In this document: positions 6,959 to 14,086 of the stretch, in pieces | Layout: each line of letters opens with the position of its first letter | How positions within the stretch are numbered: the stretch's first letter is position 1 | DNA from: DAOUMU01 sp034409055 | GTDB lineage: Bacteria; Chloroflexota; Anaerolineae; 4572-78; J111 | Length of the DNA stretch: 20,341 nt | Direction of reading: 5' to 3' | Assembly: GCA_034409055.1 (NCBI GenBank) | Contig: DAOUMU010000482.1 | Coordinates: 1 to 20,341 of the forward strand | Notes under the pieces: model-generated | What the model was told of the DNA's origin: nothing | The model's input: the letters and a program-made list of their open reading frames with translations, nothing else | Database searches by the model: none | Position numbers and translations under genes: made by a program

Positions 6959-8494
6959 TTAGTTCTTCATAATAATGGGCAGGTAGAAACCGTTATCAAC
7001 TTTGATGTACTCTGTCTTCGTCGCTGTGTCAGTACCACCCAATCCGCTGACCGTCAGGGTCACGGTGTAGACTCCCGTTGACGTATAGGTATAGGTCGGG
7101 CTCGCCGAGGTGCTGGTTCTTCCATCCCCAAAATCCCACTCACTGGAGGCGTAATCGCCAGTGGAGAGGTTGGTAAAGACCACCGTCAATGGAGCCACGC
7201 CAGTCCTCGGCGAGGCAATAAAATCGGCGGTCACTGCCACCGGAGGACGGGCGTACTTAAGGTCATCATTAGTAGGATCATAGTAGCTGATGTGCGGGCA
7301 GCCAGCTTGGTCCAACGCCAGTGAAATAAACTGATCATCTTTTCCTGCGCTGGCTACCGTCTGGGTGATCCAAACTGTGCCACTCAAGTAGGCCAACTTC
7401 ACGTCACCATTGTCAGCATCGTAATAACTGATGTAGGGCACATTGGCCTGATTCAGGTCTAGCGATATAGGTCGCCAGGCCGGATTCGGCGTGTTTGCAT
7501 CCACCCATGCTACGCTGTCCACTGTCTCGCTTAACCAAATTGTGTCGCTCAACCGGGCATACTTCACGGTGACGCTCGTGGCATCGTAGTAAGCAATGTG
7601 TGGATTATTATTACTATCCAACGCCAGTGCGCTGAAATCACCTACGTCTACTGTACTATCTACCGTCTCGCTGAACCAAGTGGTGCCGTCTTTCCAAGCG
7701 TGCTTCAAGTTGCCGTTGGCACCGTAGCTGATGCGGGTAGTATAGGGTTTTTTTGATTCCAGTGCCAATGAATTACGACCTCCTCCAGGTTCTACCGTCT
7801 CGTACAACCATGTGCCGCTACACCAAGTTGTGCCACTAAGATAGGCGTAATCTAGGGTCTTTGCGCCAAATAATAAATTATAGTAGCTAACGTGGGGCGT
7901 GTAGGGAGGGGTTGGCACCAACGCCAACGAACCGTTTGCAGTGTCGTTACCTGCCAATGTCTTTGTGATCCAAGTTGTGCCATCTTGACAAGCATACTTG
8001 AGCTTCCATCCCCCCCAGTAACGGTGATGAACGATAAATGGGGTGTAAGGATAGGTTGGCACTAGTGCCAGTGAGGTTCGATCACCACCAGTATCTATCG
8101 TTTCGCTGAGCCATGTGGTGCCGCTCAACCAGGCATATTTCAGGTATTTCTGGTCGGTGGCGAGATTGCGGTAGCTTATGTAAGGGGTATATGGATAGGT
8201 TGGTGCCAGCGTCAGTGAACTATTGCTGCCTACGTCTCCAGCACTGTCTACGGTCTCGATAATCCAGACATTGCCGCAAGCATCCAAGCTGCTCCCCGAT
8301 GCAGCGCCATCCGGGGCAAACATCGTCCCGGAGATGATGAAGCCGGTGTCAAGAGATTGAATGTCGGTGATTGCGGCAGGTCCATCACTCGCTGCCCCAA
8401 CCGTATTCCAGCCTAACAGCAGAAACGCGAGCAGCAAACTCGTCACGGCTAAACCTGGCACTGCGATCAGGGTCCATAATTTTCGCTTGTTCAT
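6959..8494 (-). CDS. Secreted seven-repeat propeller protein with PKD domain
   Basis: 511 residues from ATG at 8494, preceded by GGAGG and starting MNKRKLWTLIAVPGLAV, a typical signal peptide; a longer frame to 8611 lacks such support. After the signal come seven degenerate repeats of about 45-60 residues with the pattern SLAL...P(Y/H)ISYY...LKYA.L.GT.W..ETVD, up to about residue 418. Seven such units suggest a beta-propeller. A PKD domain follows (421-499: V-APLTVVFTNLS, WDFGDG, YTYTSTGVYTVTLTV). The C-terminus is FYLPIIMKN, matching the YLPIVLK tail of the spherulin-like protein. Binding to surface polymers is typical for PKD-containing propellers; no catalytic residues are evident. A possible promoter lies at 8711-8719. 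Confidence 0.85.
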   Translation of the reverse strand: MNKRKLWTLIAVPGLAVTSLLLAFLLLGWNTVGAASDGPAAITDIQSLDTGFIISGTMFAPDGAASGSSLDACGNVWIIETVDSAGDVGSNSSLTLAPTYPYTPYISYRNLATDQKYLKYAWLSGTTWLSETIDTGGDRTSLALVPTYPYTPFIVHHRYWGGWKLKYACQDGTTWITKTLAGNDTANGSLALVPTPPYTPHVSYYNLLFGAKTLDYAYLSGTTWCSGTWLYETVEPGGGRNSLALESKKPYTTRISYGANGNLKHAWKDGTTWFSETVDSTVDVGDFSALALDSNNNPHIAYYDATSVTVKYARLSDTIWLSETVDSVAWVDANTPNPAWRPISLDLNQANVPYISYYDADNGDVKLAYLSGTVWITQTVASAGKDDQFISLALDQAGCPHISYYDPTNDDLKYARPPVAVTADFIASPRTGVAPLTVVFTNLSTGDYASSEWDFGDGRTSTSASPTYTYTSTGVYTVTLTVSGLGGTDTATKTEYIKVDNGFYLPIIMKN

Positions 8495-8710
8495 TTCTAC
8501 TCCTCCATTTCGAATAATGAGATTTACTACTTGACGACCAGCGGCAGATAGACATATCCGATGAGACAGAATCATCTTATCTATAACCGCCATGATAGAT
8601 TGCAAAATCAACTGAGTGGGTGTGGCAAATGGAGGAAGATTTTTGAACGAAGTCGTGTCTTCAGATCAAAGTTGGAAGATAAAGGGGTAGGGCTTCCCTC
8701 CAATACTCCT

Positions 8711-8719
8711 ATTATAACA
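8711..8719 (-). promoter_or_regulatory. Possible extended -10 box (TGTTATAAT)
   Basis: The minus strand reads TGTTATAAT, a TGn-extended -10, in an A+T-rich spacer about 215 bp upstream of the propeller/PKD gene start at 8494. There is no clear -35 hexamer. The same nine bases occur upstream of fabF at 15562-15570. The rest of 8612-8830 shows only A/T-rich DNA and no gene. Confidence 0.35.
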
Positions 8720-8830
8720 CGAAAAACGGCCTGAAATATTTCAGTTTAAATTTCAAAAAAAATTCATTTTGAATTTTTCGGGGAACTGAAGAGTCCACCA
8801 ATTGACACCAGTAACCCGCCAAAAACAAAA

Positions 8831-8859
8831 AGGCGAGGTGCAATAACCTCGCCTTTTTT
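8831..8859. terminator. Bidirectional rho-independent terminator
   Basis: A perfect 9-bp stem, AGGCGAGGT (8831-8839) and ACCTCGCCT (8846-8854), around a 6-nt loop, with a T run on the + strand and an A run (T on the minus strand) on the other side. It lies 20 bp beyond the stop of the minus-strand zinc-ribbon gene, which it should terminate. Confidence 0.9.
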
Positions 8860-8878
8860 ACGCCGGTCGCCGGTCGTT

Positions 8879-9475
8879 CTAGGCCGGGCCGGTTTCGGGC
8901 AGTTGGGGGCGGGTTTCATCGCCGACCAGGGCGGGTGTCTCCGGTTCGGCTACGGGGGGTGGGCTGGTCATGGGCCGGGTTTCCTGGGCTACCTGTCCGG
9001 AGGGGCGGTCGTGATCGTCGCCAGGGGTGACCGTGGTGACGTGGGTGCCGCAGAAGGGACAGATGTTCCAACGTAGATGCAAACTGTTGTTGCAGTTGGA
9101 GCAGACCTTTTTTAAGGTGGTGTGGCAATCGGGGCAGATAATCCAGTCTTCAAGCACCTGGCGCGAGCAACCGGGACAGCGCGGTCGTTCCTCTAAATCT
9201 TGCAGCAGGGCCTCTTCCTCCAGCGAGCGCTCGTACAGTTCAGCCAGGGTGACCGGGGGCCGCAAGAGAAAATAGAGCAGCAACCCCAGGGGACCGAAGA
9301 CCACCACCATCAAGGTGGCCAGGAGAATGGCAAAGACGTCGCGGGAACGAGACCGGGCGTCCCGGAAGGTCCAGATAATCAGACTCAGCCACAGGGCCAG
9401 TAAAAACGCTCCGCCAAAGGCCAGAAGGACTTGCAGCCCGGTAATGACGACGGAGGGAATTTGAATTTCAGGCAT
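8879..9475 (-). CDS. Two-TM membrane protein with double zinc ribbon
   Basis: 198 residues. ATG at 9475 follows AAGGAG with 9-nt spacing. Two hydrophobic segments (about 12-34 and 47-71) anchor it in the membrane, joined by the basic loop RDARSRSRD. A short acidic helix (YERSLEEEALLQDLEE) leads to two zinc ribbons: C100/C103 with C114/C117, and C125/C128 with C139/C142. The tail from about 150 is Pro/Glu/Thr-rich and probably disordered. The family is uncharacterised; a cytoplasmic zinc-binding adaptor on the membrane is the simplest reading. A strong terminator follows, so it is probably transcribed alone. Confidence 0.85.
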   Translation of the reverse strand: MPEIQIPSVVITGLQVLLAFGGAFLLALWLSLIIWTFRDARSRSRDVFAILLATLMVVVFGPLGLLLYFLLRPPVTLAELYERSLEEEALLQDLEERPRCPGCSRQVLEDWIICPDCHTTLKKVCSNCNNSLHLRWNICPFCGTHVTTVTPGDDHDRPSGQVAQETRPMTSPPPVAEPETPALVGDETRPQLPETGPA

Positions 9476-9554
9476 TGAATGTTACTCCTTGGACCCGACA
9501 TGCGTTGTGCTTGCGGGGAGAATCATAGCTATGTGAACCAACATACCAGGTGAC

Positions 9555-9580
9555 GTGTTGCGTATTGCGTGTTGCGTGTA
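9555..9580. repeat. Heptamer array (GTGTTGC/GTATTGC)
   Basis: GTGTTGC (9555), GTATTGC (9562), GTGTTGC (9569), GTGTA (9576). It is the same 7-mer family as the array inside uvrA (1834-1861), here between genes, 80 bp upstream of the zinc-ribbon gene. Confidence 0.85.
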
Positions 9581-9638
9581 AAAACAATTCTTACGCTCTA
9601 CAGTGTTACCCCACCACATTTGCGCAATCCGCGAGAAT

Positions 9639-9670
9639 TATGGAGTCCAAAGTGCACTTTGGACTCCATA
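9639..9670. repeat. 32-bp perfect palindrome
   Basis: The two halves, TATGGAGTCCAAAGTG and CACTTTGGACTCCATA, are exact reverse complements with no spacer. Imperfect pairing continues outward (CCGCGAGAAT against the complement of ATCTGCGG), so the whole element may span about 9622-9683. It could be a mobile-element end, a strong cruciform, or a dimeric protein site. Confidence 0.85.
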
Positions 9671-9687
9671 TCTGCGGTTTGACCGCG

Positions 9688-9736
9688 CTACGCTTTCCGC
9701 TCCACGCTCTACGCTTGACGCTTCACGTCACTTGCC
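9688..9736. repeat. Heptamer array (CTACGCT type)
   Basis: CTACGCT, TTCCGCT, CCACGCT, CTACGCT, TGACGCT, TCACGTC and ACTTGCC follow one another in exact 7-bp register from 9688, and weaker units continue to about 9762 (TTCACGC, ATCACGT). With the 9555 array and the palindrome this fills the 348-bp spacer between the zinc-ribbon gene and mnmG; no gene is seen there. Confidence 0.8.
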
Positions 9737-9823
9737 CTGTTGGTTCACGCATCACGTCACGGATTATACCATAACTCACTCAAGACGAAAGAATACCCAA
9801 GCAGTTTAGCCAACGCCAAACCG

Positions 9824-11773
9824 TCACTTGGCCGACGTTCTCTTTTCCAGGTGGACCAGGACAATACTGACGTCGGCCGGATTGACCCCGGCGATGCGAC
9901 CGGCCTGGCCTACGGTGGCCGGGCGGAAATGCTTCAGTTTCTGGCGGGCCTCGTTGCGCAAACCGGTCAGGTTATCATAATCGAACTCCGGCGGAATGAG
10001 TTTATGCTCCAGGCGCTGCATCCGTTCAACATGCTGCTTTTGCTTGGCGATGTAACCTTCATACTTGGTCTCGATGCTGACCTGCTCGGTCACGGCTTGG
10101 TGTAGCGGCTCAGGCGGTGGGACCAGGGAGGCAATGACCTCGTAAGATACCTCCGGGCGACGCAAGAATTGCAAAGCATTGACCCCGGTCGAAATTGGCT
10201 GCAGGCCAAAATCGGTCAAAACTTCGGCCGTACCGTTGATAGGGGAGATGTTGGTGGCCTTGAGCCGCTCGATTTCCTGCTGCACCCTGGCCCGCTTGGC
10301 TTCGACCCGCTCGTACCGCTCCCTGGGCAGCAGTCCCGCCTCGTAGCCCAACCGCGACAGGCGCAGGTCGGCGTTATCCTGGCGTAGCAATAAGCGGTAC
10401 TCGGCCCGGGAGGTCATCTGGCGGTAGGGTTCGGTATGTTCCTGGGTGACCAGGTCATCAATCATCACCCCGATGTAGGCCTGGTCTCGGCCCAGGGTGA
10501 CGGGTGGTTTGCCCTGCACCTTGCGGACCGCGTTGATGCCGGCGATCAGCCCCTGGCCGGCAGCCTCCTCGTAGCCGGTCGTGCCGTTAATCTGCCCGGC
10601 GTGGAACAGGCCCTCGATCTGCTTGGTTTCCAGCCAGGCGTGAAGCTGGTCGGGTGGTACGTAATCGTACTCGATGGCATAGCCCATGCGGATAATTTCG
10701 ACATTGCGCAGGGCAGGGATGGAGCGCACCATCGCCCACTGCACATCTTCCGGCAGGCTGGTGTTGCCCCCTTGCAGGTAAACCTCGGTGGTGTGCCAGC
10801 CCTCCGGCTCCAAGAATAATTGGTGGCTCTCTTTGTGGGCAAAGCGCACGATTTTATCTTCGATGCTGGGGCAGTAGCGCGGCCCAATACTATTGATGAT
10901 CCCGCTGAATAGCGGGGCTCGATCCAGGTTGGCCCGAATGACCTGGTGCGTTTCCGGCCGGGTATGAACCAAATAGCAGGGCATTTGCGGCCGCCAGTCG
11001 GATTGGCGGGGGATCGGGTAAACCGGATGGGGCGGCTCTTTCAGCCAGGGGGGCATGGCTACCGTTGGATCGCCATTTTCGGCGTGCTCAAAGCTGAAGA
11101 AAAGCGGCTCGTCGCTGCCGTATTGAATGTCGGTCTGGCTGAAATCGATGGTCTGGGCGTCGAGACGAGGCGGGGTACCGGTCTTTAACCGGCCCAGGCG
11201 GAAGCCCGCCTTGGCCAGGGAACCGGACAGGCGGACGGCGGCCTGCTCACCGCCACGACCGCCCTCGGTAATGGTTTCTCCGGTAATCAGGCGTCCGCCC
11301 AGGAAGGTACCGGTGGTCAGGACCACGGCCTGAGCCAGATAACGGCTGCCGTACTGGGTCTGCACGCCCTGGATGCGGTCGTCTTTAACTAACAGCCCTT
11401 CCACCGTCAGTTGCTTGACGTGCAGGTTGGGTGTATTTTCCAGGGTGCGTTGCACGTTCCAGGCATATCGCTTCTTGTCGGCCTGGGCTCGCAGGGCGTG
11501 GACGGCCGGCCCCTTGGAGTAATTAAGCATACGGACTTGAATAAAGGTCTGGTCGATTAATTTGCCAATCGCCCCCCCCATAGCGTCAATTTCCCGGACC
11601 AGGTGTCCTTTGGCCGGGCCGCCGACGCTGGGGTTGCAGCTCATCCAGCCAATGGTATCCAGATATAGGGTCAGGAGCAAGGTGCGGGCGCCCATTTTAG
11701 CTGCGGCCAAGGCCGCCTCAATGCCAGCGTGTCCCCCTCCCACCACAATGACATCATAGACTTGTTCGATCAT
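9824..11773 (-). CDS. mnmG: tRNA uridine-34 modification enzyme MnmG (GidA)
   Basis: FAD-dependent partner of MnmE; together they use methylene-tetrahydrofolate to place the (carboxymethyl)aminomethyl group on U34 of certain tRNAs in the cytoplasm. 649 residues. The FAD-binding GGGHAG is at 12-17 in DVIVVGGGHAGIEAA. Family blocks MSCNPSVGGPAKGH (from 44) and GRLKTGTPPR (194-203) are intact. C46 and C301 (YCPSIEDK) correspond to the two functional cysteines (47 and 277 in E. coli). About 24 extra residues lie between them, around 231-265 (PTVAMPPWLKEPPHP), compared with E. coli. ATG at 11773 has only an A/G-rich leader (AAAGAAAAGAAA), no clear Shine-Dalgarno. A 174-bp inverted-repeat element begins 16 bp upstream. 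mnmE and rsmG are not in the window. Confidence 0.96.
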   Translation of the reverse strand: MIEQVYDVIVVGGGHAGIEAALAAAKMGARTLLLTLYLDTIGWMSCNPSVGGPAKGHLVREIDAMGGAIGKLIDQTFIQVRMLNYSKGPAVHALRAQADKKRYAWNVQRTLENTPNLHVKQLTVEGLLVKDDRIQGVQTQYGSRYLAQAVVLTTGTFLGGRLITGETITEGGRGGEQAAVRLSGSLAKAGFRLGRLKTGTPPRLDAQTIDFSQTDIQYGSDEPLFFSFEHAENGDPTVAMPPWLKEPPHPVYPIPRQSDWRPQMPCYLVHTRPETHQVIRANLDRAPLFSGIINSIGPRYCPSIEDKIVRFAHKESHQLFLEPEGWHTTEVYLQGGNTSLPEDVQWAMVRSIPALRNVEIIRMGYAIEYDYVPPDQLHAWLETKQIEGLFHAGQINGTTGYEEAAGQGLIAGINAVRKVQGKPPVTLGRDQAYIGVMIDDLVTQEHTEPYRQMTSRAEYRLLLRQDNADLRLSRLGYEAGLLPRERYERVEAKRARVQQEIERLKATNISPINGTAEVLTDFGLQPISTGVNALQFLRRPEVSYEVIASLVPPPEPLHQAVTEQVSIETKYEGYIAKQKQHVERMQRLEHKLIPPEFDYDNLTGLRNEARQKLKHFRPATVGQAGRIAGVNPADVSIVLVHLEKRTSAK

Positions 11774-11783
11774 TTTCTTTTCT

Positions 11784-11969
11784 TTACTTAGTAACTACTC
11801 AGGCCAACCGAATCTAGCATCCTGAGTAGACTGGAGCGTAGCGGAAGTCGTATCGAAGGGTGCGGGTTTTGCGACGAATCTGGGCAACCCCGCACCCTTC
11901 GATACGCGCTCCACGTTGTTTCGCGCTACTCAGGATGCTGCGTGACCAGGCTGAGTGGTTACTTTACTT
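11784..11969. mobile_element. 174-bp MITE-like palindromic element with flanking TTACTT repeats
   Basis: Element 11790-11963 has terminal inverted repeats AGTAACTACTCAG and CTGAGTGGTTACT (12 of 13). Inner arms also pair: CATCCTGAGTAG with CTACTCAGGATG, and GTATCGAAGGGTGCGGG with its complement near 11889-11905, leaving a loop of about 20 nt. It is flanked by direct TTACTT copies (11784-11789 and 11964-11969), the expected trace of insertion. It encodes nothing. It sits between mnmG and a TATAAT box. Confidence 0.7.
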
Positions 11970-11970
11970 G

Positions 11971-11976
11971 ATTATA
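11971..11976 (-). promoter_or_regulatory. Candidate mnmG -10 box displaced by the inserted element
   Basis: The minus strand reads TATAAT about 200 nt from the mnmG ATG. Removing the 174-bp element and one TTACTT copy would bring it to about 18 nt from the ATG. No -35 match is visible at the right distance, so this is a suggestion based on position and the exact -10 match. Confidence 0.35.
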
Positions 11977-12012
11977 GTTTCTCTGTAGCTGAGGCATGCT
12001 TCGCGCCGTACG

Positions 12013-12097
12013 TCAGCGGGGCATAGGGATGCCCCCGCCTACGTAGTAGCTGAAATCAGCGGGGCATAGGGATGCCCCCGCCTACGTAGTAGCTGAA
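12013..12097. repeat. Two identical 42-bp hairpin repeats in tandem (period 43)
   Basis: 12013-12054 and 12056-12097 are identical. Each holds a hairpin GCGGGGCAT-AGGG-ATGCCCC(C)GC followed by CTACGTAGTAGCTGAA. Partial further units flank the pair: GTAGCTGAGGCATGCTTCG from 11985 and GTAGCTGAAGCACGCTTCG from 12088. The core is the GGCAT-(G/A)GGG-ATGCC family also seen at 3466, 3596 and 12999. Confidence 0.9.
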
Positions 12098-12178
12098 GCA
12101 CGCTTCGGGCCATACGTCAGCATTTAAGTATAGCTTAGGCCCCAAGGCAAGGCAAACTGAGATTGTAACTCACCTCGT

Positions 12179-12213
12179 GGCCCCCCTGGCCCCCCAGCGG
12201 GGGGAACTTTTCG
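12179..12213. repeat. C-run/G-run hairpin repeat ending GGGGGGAACTTTTCG
   Basis: GGCCCCCCTGGCCCCCCAGC pairs with the following G run and is followed by AACTTTTCG. Related copies are at 12261-12301, 14026-14060 (orientation conserved) and 18414-18497. Translated ORFs over it (MAPLAPQRGE..) are repeat-driven and not genes. Confidence 0.75.
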
Positions 12214-12260
12214 TCTTTTTACCCTCTGTTCCTTCTGCGTCAAACAAGATTGCATACCAC

Positions 12261-12301
12261 AGCCCCCCAACCCACGGGGCAAGTGAGGGGGGAACTTTTC
12301 G
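12261..12301. repeat. Second C-run/G-run hairpin repeat
   Basis: AGCCCCCCAACCCACGGGGC then AAGTGAGGGGGGAACTTTTCG. The ending is identical to the copy at 12179-12213, and the middle (CAACCCAC.GGGCAAGTGAGGGGG) matches the copy near 18430. Confidence 0.75.
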
Positions 12302-12360
12302 CCTTATTCACCCCCCTCACCAAATAAAAAGGGTGTGTTTCATTTACTTTAGAAATGCTC

Positions 12361-12413
12361 CCGCTGGACCACAGTCCAGCGGTTTATAGCGTGGACTGTG
12401 GTCCACGCCGAGC
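12361..12413. repeat. Palindromic GGACCACAGTCC repeat, copy 1
   Basis: CTGGACCACAGTCCAGCGGT is followed, after a short loop, by GTGGACTGTGGTCCAC, so the element folds on itself. A close copy is at 14162-14210 inside the fabF-fabH spacer. The remaining 12098-12440 DNA holds the repeats listed here and no gene. Confidence 0.75.
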
Positions 12414-12444
12414 GTGTCTTAAATCATTTGAAACCACCCAAATA

Positions 12445-12472
12445 AAAAACCGGCCATCAGGCCGGTTTTTTT
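12445..12472. terminator. Bidirectional rho-independent terminator
   Basis: Stem AACCGGCC-ATCA-GGCCGGTT, with an A run before it and a seven-T run after it on the + strand. It lies 20-odd bp beyond the stop of the S4-domain gene and should end the fabF-fabH-S4 transcript from the minus strand. Confidence 0.9.
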
Positions 12473-12493
12473 AGGCATCGGCAGCGACGTATG

Positions 12494-12697
12494 CTACTCA
12501 AACATCACTACCACAGTCTGGTTGTTAAAGGTGACTTTGTCGCCGGATTTGAGTTTTTTCTTGCGCCGGGTTTCGACCGTGCCATTCAGCAGCACCTGAC
12601 CGGCCTGGATGGCCAGCTTGGCCTGGCCCCCTGTACTGACCATACCGGTCAGTTTCATAAACTGGTCCAGTTGAATAACCGGTTCGGTTTTATCCAT
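12494..12697 (-). CDS. Small S4-domain RNA-binding protein (YbcJ/YaaA-like)
   Basis: 67 residues that consist almost entirely of one S4 RNA-binding fold: IQLDQFMKLTGMV, then GGQAKLAIQAGQVLLNGTVETRRKKKLKSGDKV. The pattern A..I..G.V.VNG..E.R...K...GD.V is typical of the short stand-alone S4 proteins related to YbcJ. Target RNA unknown; ribosome association is common in the family. Its ATG is 7 bp beyond the fabH stop with no good Shine-Dalgarno, suggesting translational coupling to fabH. A strong terminator follows. Confidence 0.88.
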   Translation of the reverse strand: MDKTEPVIQLDQFMKLTGMVSTGGQAKLAIQAGQVLLNGTVETRRKKKLKSGDKVTFNNQTVVVMFE

Positions 12698-12704
12698 GGT
12701 CGAG

Positions 12705-13994
12705 TTATTTACCGTTGAGCGATGGCTCTTTTTCCAATACTTTTTCTTCGGTTTCAGTTGGTTCGGTCAAGGGCAATTCCGGCGGGATATCCGTTGACTG
12801 GGGTTTGGCCCCGTTACCTATCTCAGTTTCTCTAACCACGTCCTTTTCTTTTTCCGGAGGTGGCGGCGTAGGATGCCCGTTTCTGGGCGGCAGCCAGCTT
12901 TCAATGCGGCGCGACTGGCGGATGAAGAAGGAACGTATTCTGGCCCAGCGATATACCATCCAGCGCAGAGTGCGATACCACCACCGGCGAGGCTGGTAGG
13001 GCATGGGGACGCCCCATTCAACCACACTCGCCCCCCAGGTTAAGCCGCCGCCAAAGCCAACCATAACCAGCTTATCATGGGCTTGTATCTTACCCTCTTC
13101 GATGGCTTCACAGAGGGCAATGGGGATCGAGGCCGTTGAGGTATTACCATATTTATGCAGGTTGGTGAAGACTTTGTCCTCATCGACTTTTAAGTATTTG
13201 CTGGCGCTCTGGATAATGCGGATGTTAGCCTGGTGAGGAATGAACAGGTCGATTTCCTGCAGGCCAATTCCGGCCCGGTCACAGGCTTGCTTGGCGGCCC
13301 GGCCCATGACCCGGGTGGCAAAGCGATAGACTTCGCGGCCGTTCATCTGTATATAATGAAGACGGTCGTCCAGAGTTTGTTGGGAAGTAGGTAACTTGCT
13401 GCCACCGGCCGGGATGGATAGATATTCTGCCCCAGAACCATCGGAGCCCAAGATCGTGGCTAACACCCCGCCGGGCGTTTCATCAGCCTTTAGGACCACG
13501 GCCCCGGCCCCATCGCCAAAAAGCGGGTAGGTGGTTCGGTCTTCATCGTCCAAAAAACGCGATAGGGTCTCAGAACCAATGACCAGAACAACTTTAGCCG
13601 TACCGGCTTGAATCATGGCCGCGCCCATTGACAGACCGTAGATAAAGCCAGAGCAGGCCGCACTTAAATCATAAGCCCCGGCCTGGGTTGCCCCTAATGC
13701 ATCTTGCACCAGGCAGGCTGTGGAGGGAAAAATATGTTCCGGGGAAAGGGTAGCGACAATAATCAGGTCGACGGCAGACGGGGCAATCCGGGCCCGGTCT
13801 AAAGCGGTCTTGGCGGCGGCAATGGCCATAGAGGCCGTCGTTTCCTCCTCACCGGCAAAGCGCCGTTCTGAAATACCGGTCCGGGATTTAATCCAGCCGT
13901 CGGAAGTGTCCATAAATTTGGCGATATCGTCATTCGTGATCACTCTTTCAGGGATATATTTTCCCCAGCCAACAATATGAGCGTAATAAGTCAC
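12705..13994 (-). CDS. fabH: 3-oxoacyl-ACP synthase III (FabH) with a C-terminal extension
   Basis: Condenses acetyl-CoA (or another short acyl-CoA) with malonyl-ACP to start type II fatty-acid synthesis. The start is GTG at 13994: AAAGGAG lies 7 nt upstream and the protein then begins (M)TYYAHIVGWGKYIPER as expected. A longer frame to 14078 only translates a C/G-run repeat. The catalytic triad is C114 (SAACSGF), H254 (IPHQAN), N284 (YGNTSTAS). The normal fold ends near W327 (GGGLTWGASVVEW); the protein then continues for about 102 residues. That tail is first basic and aromatic (PRRWWYRTLRWMVYRWARIRSF), a possible membrane-binding amphipathic helix, then Pro/Glu-rich and probably disordered. 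The tail begins on a hairpin repeat core (12999-13014). fabF lies upstream and an S4 gene 7 bp downstream. Confidence 0.93.
   Translation of the reverse strand: MTYYAHIVGWGKYIPERVITNDDIAKFMDTSDGWIKSRTGISERRFAGEEETTASMAIAAAKTALDRARIAPSAVDLIIVATLSPEHIFPSTACLVQDALGATQAGAYDLSAACSGFIYGLSMGAAMIQAGTAKVVLVIGSETLSRFLDDEDRTTYPLFGDGAGAVVLKADETPGGVLATILGSDGSGAEYLSIPAGGSKLPTSQQTLDDRLHYIQMNGREVYRFATRVMGRAAKQACDRAGIGLQEIDLFIPHQANIRIIQSASKYLKVDEDKVFTNLHKYGNTSTASIPIALCEAIEEGKIQAHDKLVMVGFGGGLTWGASVVEWGVPMPYQPRRWWYRTLRWMVYRWARIRSFFIRQSRRIESWLPPRNGHPTPPPPEKEKDVVRETEIGNGAKPQSTDIPPELPLTEPTETEEKVLEKEPSLNGK
12999..13014. repeat. Hairpin-family core inside fabH at the extension junction
   Basis: The + strand reads GGGCAT-GGGG-ACGCCC, 15 of 16 bases identical to the core at 3470-3485. 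It encodes residues 327-333 (WGVPMPY), exactly where FabH leaves its conserved C-terminus. Confidence 0.6.
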
Positions 13995-14025
13995 AGCTTT
14001 GCTCCTTTTATCTCCCGTGTGCAGC

Positions 14026-14060
14026 GGCCCCCCTGGCCCCCCATAGGGGGGAACTTTTTG
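14026..14060. repeat. C-run/G-run hairpin repeat upstream of fabH
   Basis: GGCCCCCCTGGCCCCCCATA, then a G run and AACTTTTTG; a near copy of 12179-12213. It lies about 20 bp upstream of the fabH ribosome-binding site and could form a strong hairpin in the leader. Confidence 0.7.
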
Positions 14061-14086
14061 TCTCATTGTGTCACGCACCGAAAGCC

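Noticed and set aside
8495..8611. 39-residue N-terminal extension of the propeller/PKD protein
   Set aside because: It would bury the signal peptide; ATG at 8494 has a GGAGG site.
9763..9771. TGGTATAAT on the minus strand between mnmG and the zinc-ribbon gene
   Set aside because: It resembles an extended -10 but is nearly 290 nt from the nearest downstream ATG, with repeats between; left unassigned.
9550..9809. Overlapping + strand ORFs upstream of mnmG's 3' end
   Set aside because: They read through heptamer arrays and a perfect palindrome; composition follows the repeat.
12177..12389. 70-codon + strand ORF between mnmG and the S4 gene
   Set aside because: It is a translation of two C/G-run repeats and the GGACCACAGTCC palindrome.
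13995..14078. Longer FabH N-terminus (28 more residues)
   Set aside because: The added residues (PPYGGPGGPLH..) translate the C-run/G-run repeat, while GTG at 13994 has AAAGGAG at the right distance and matches the normal FabH start.
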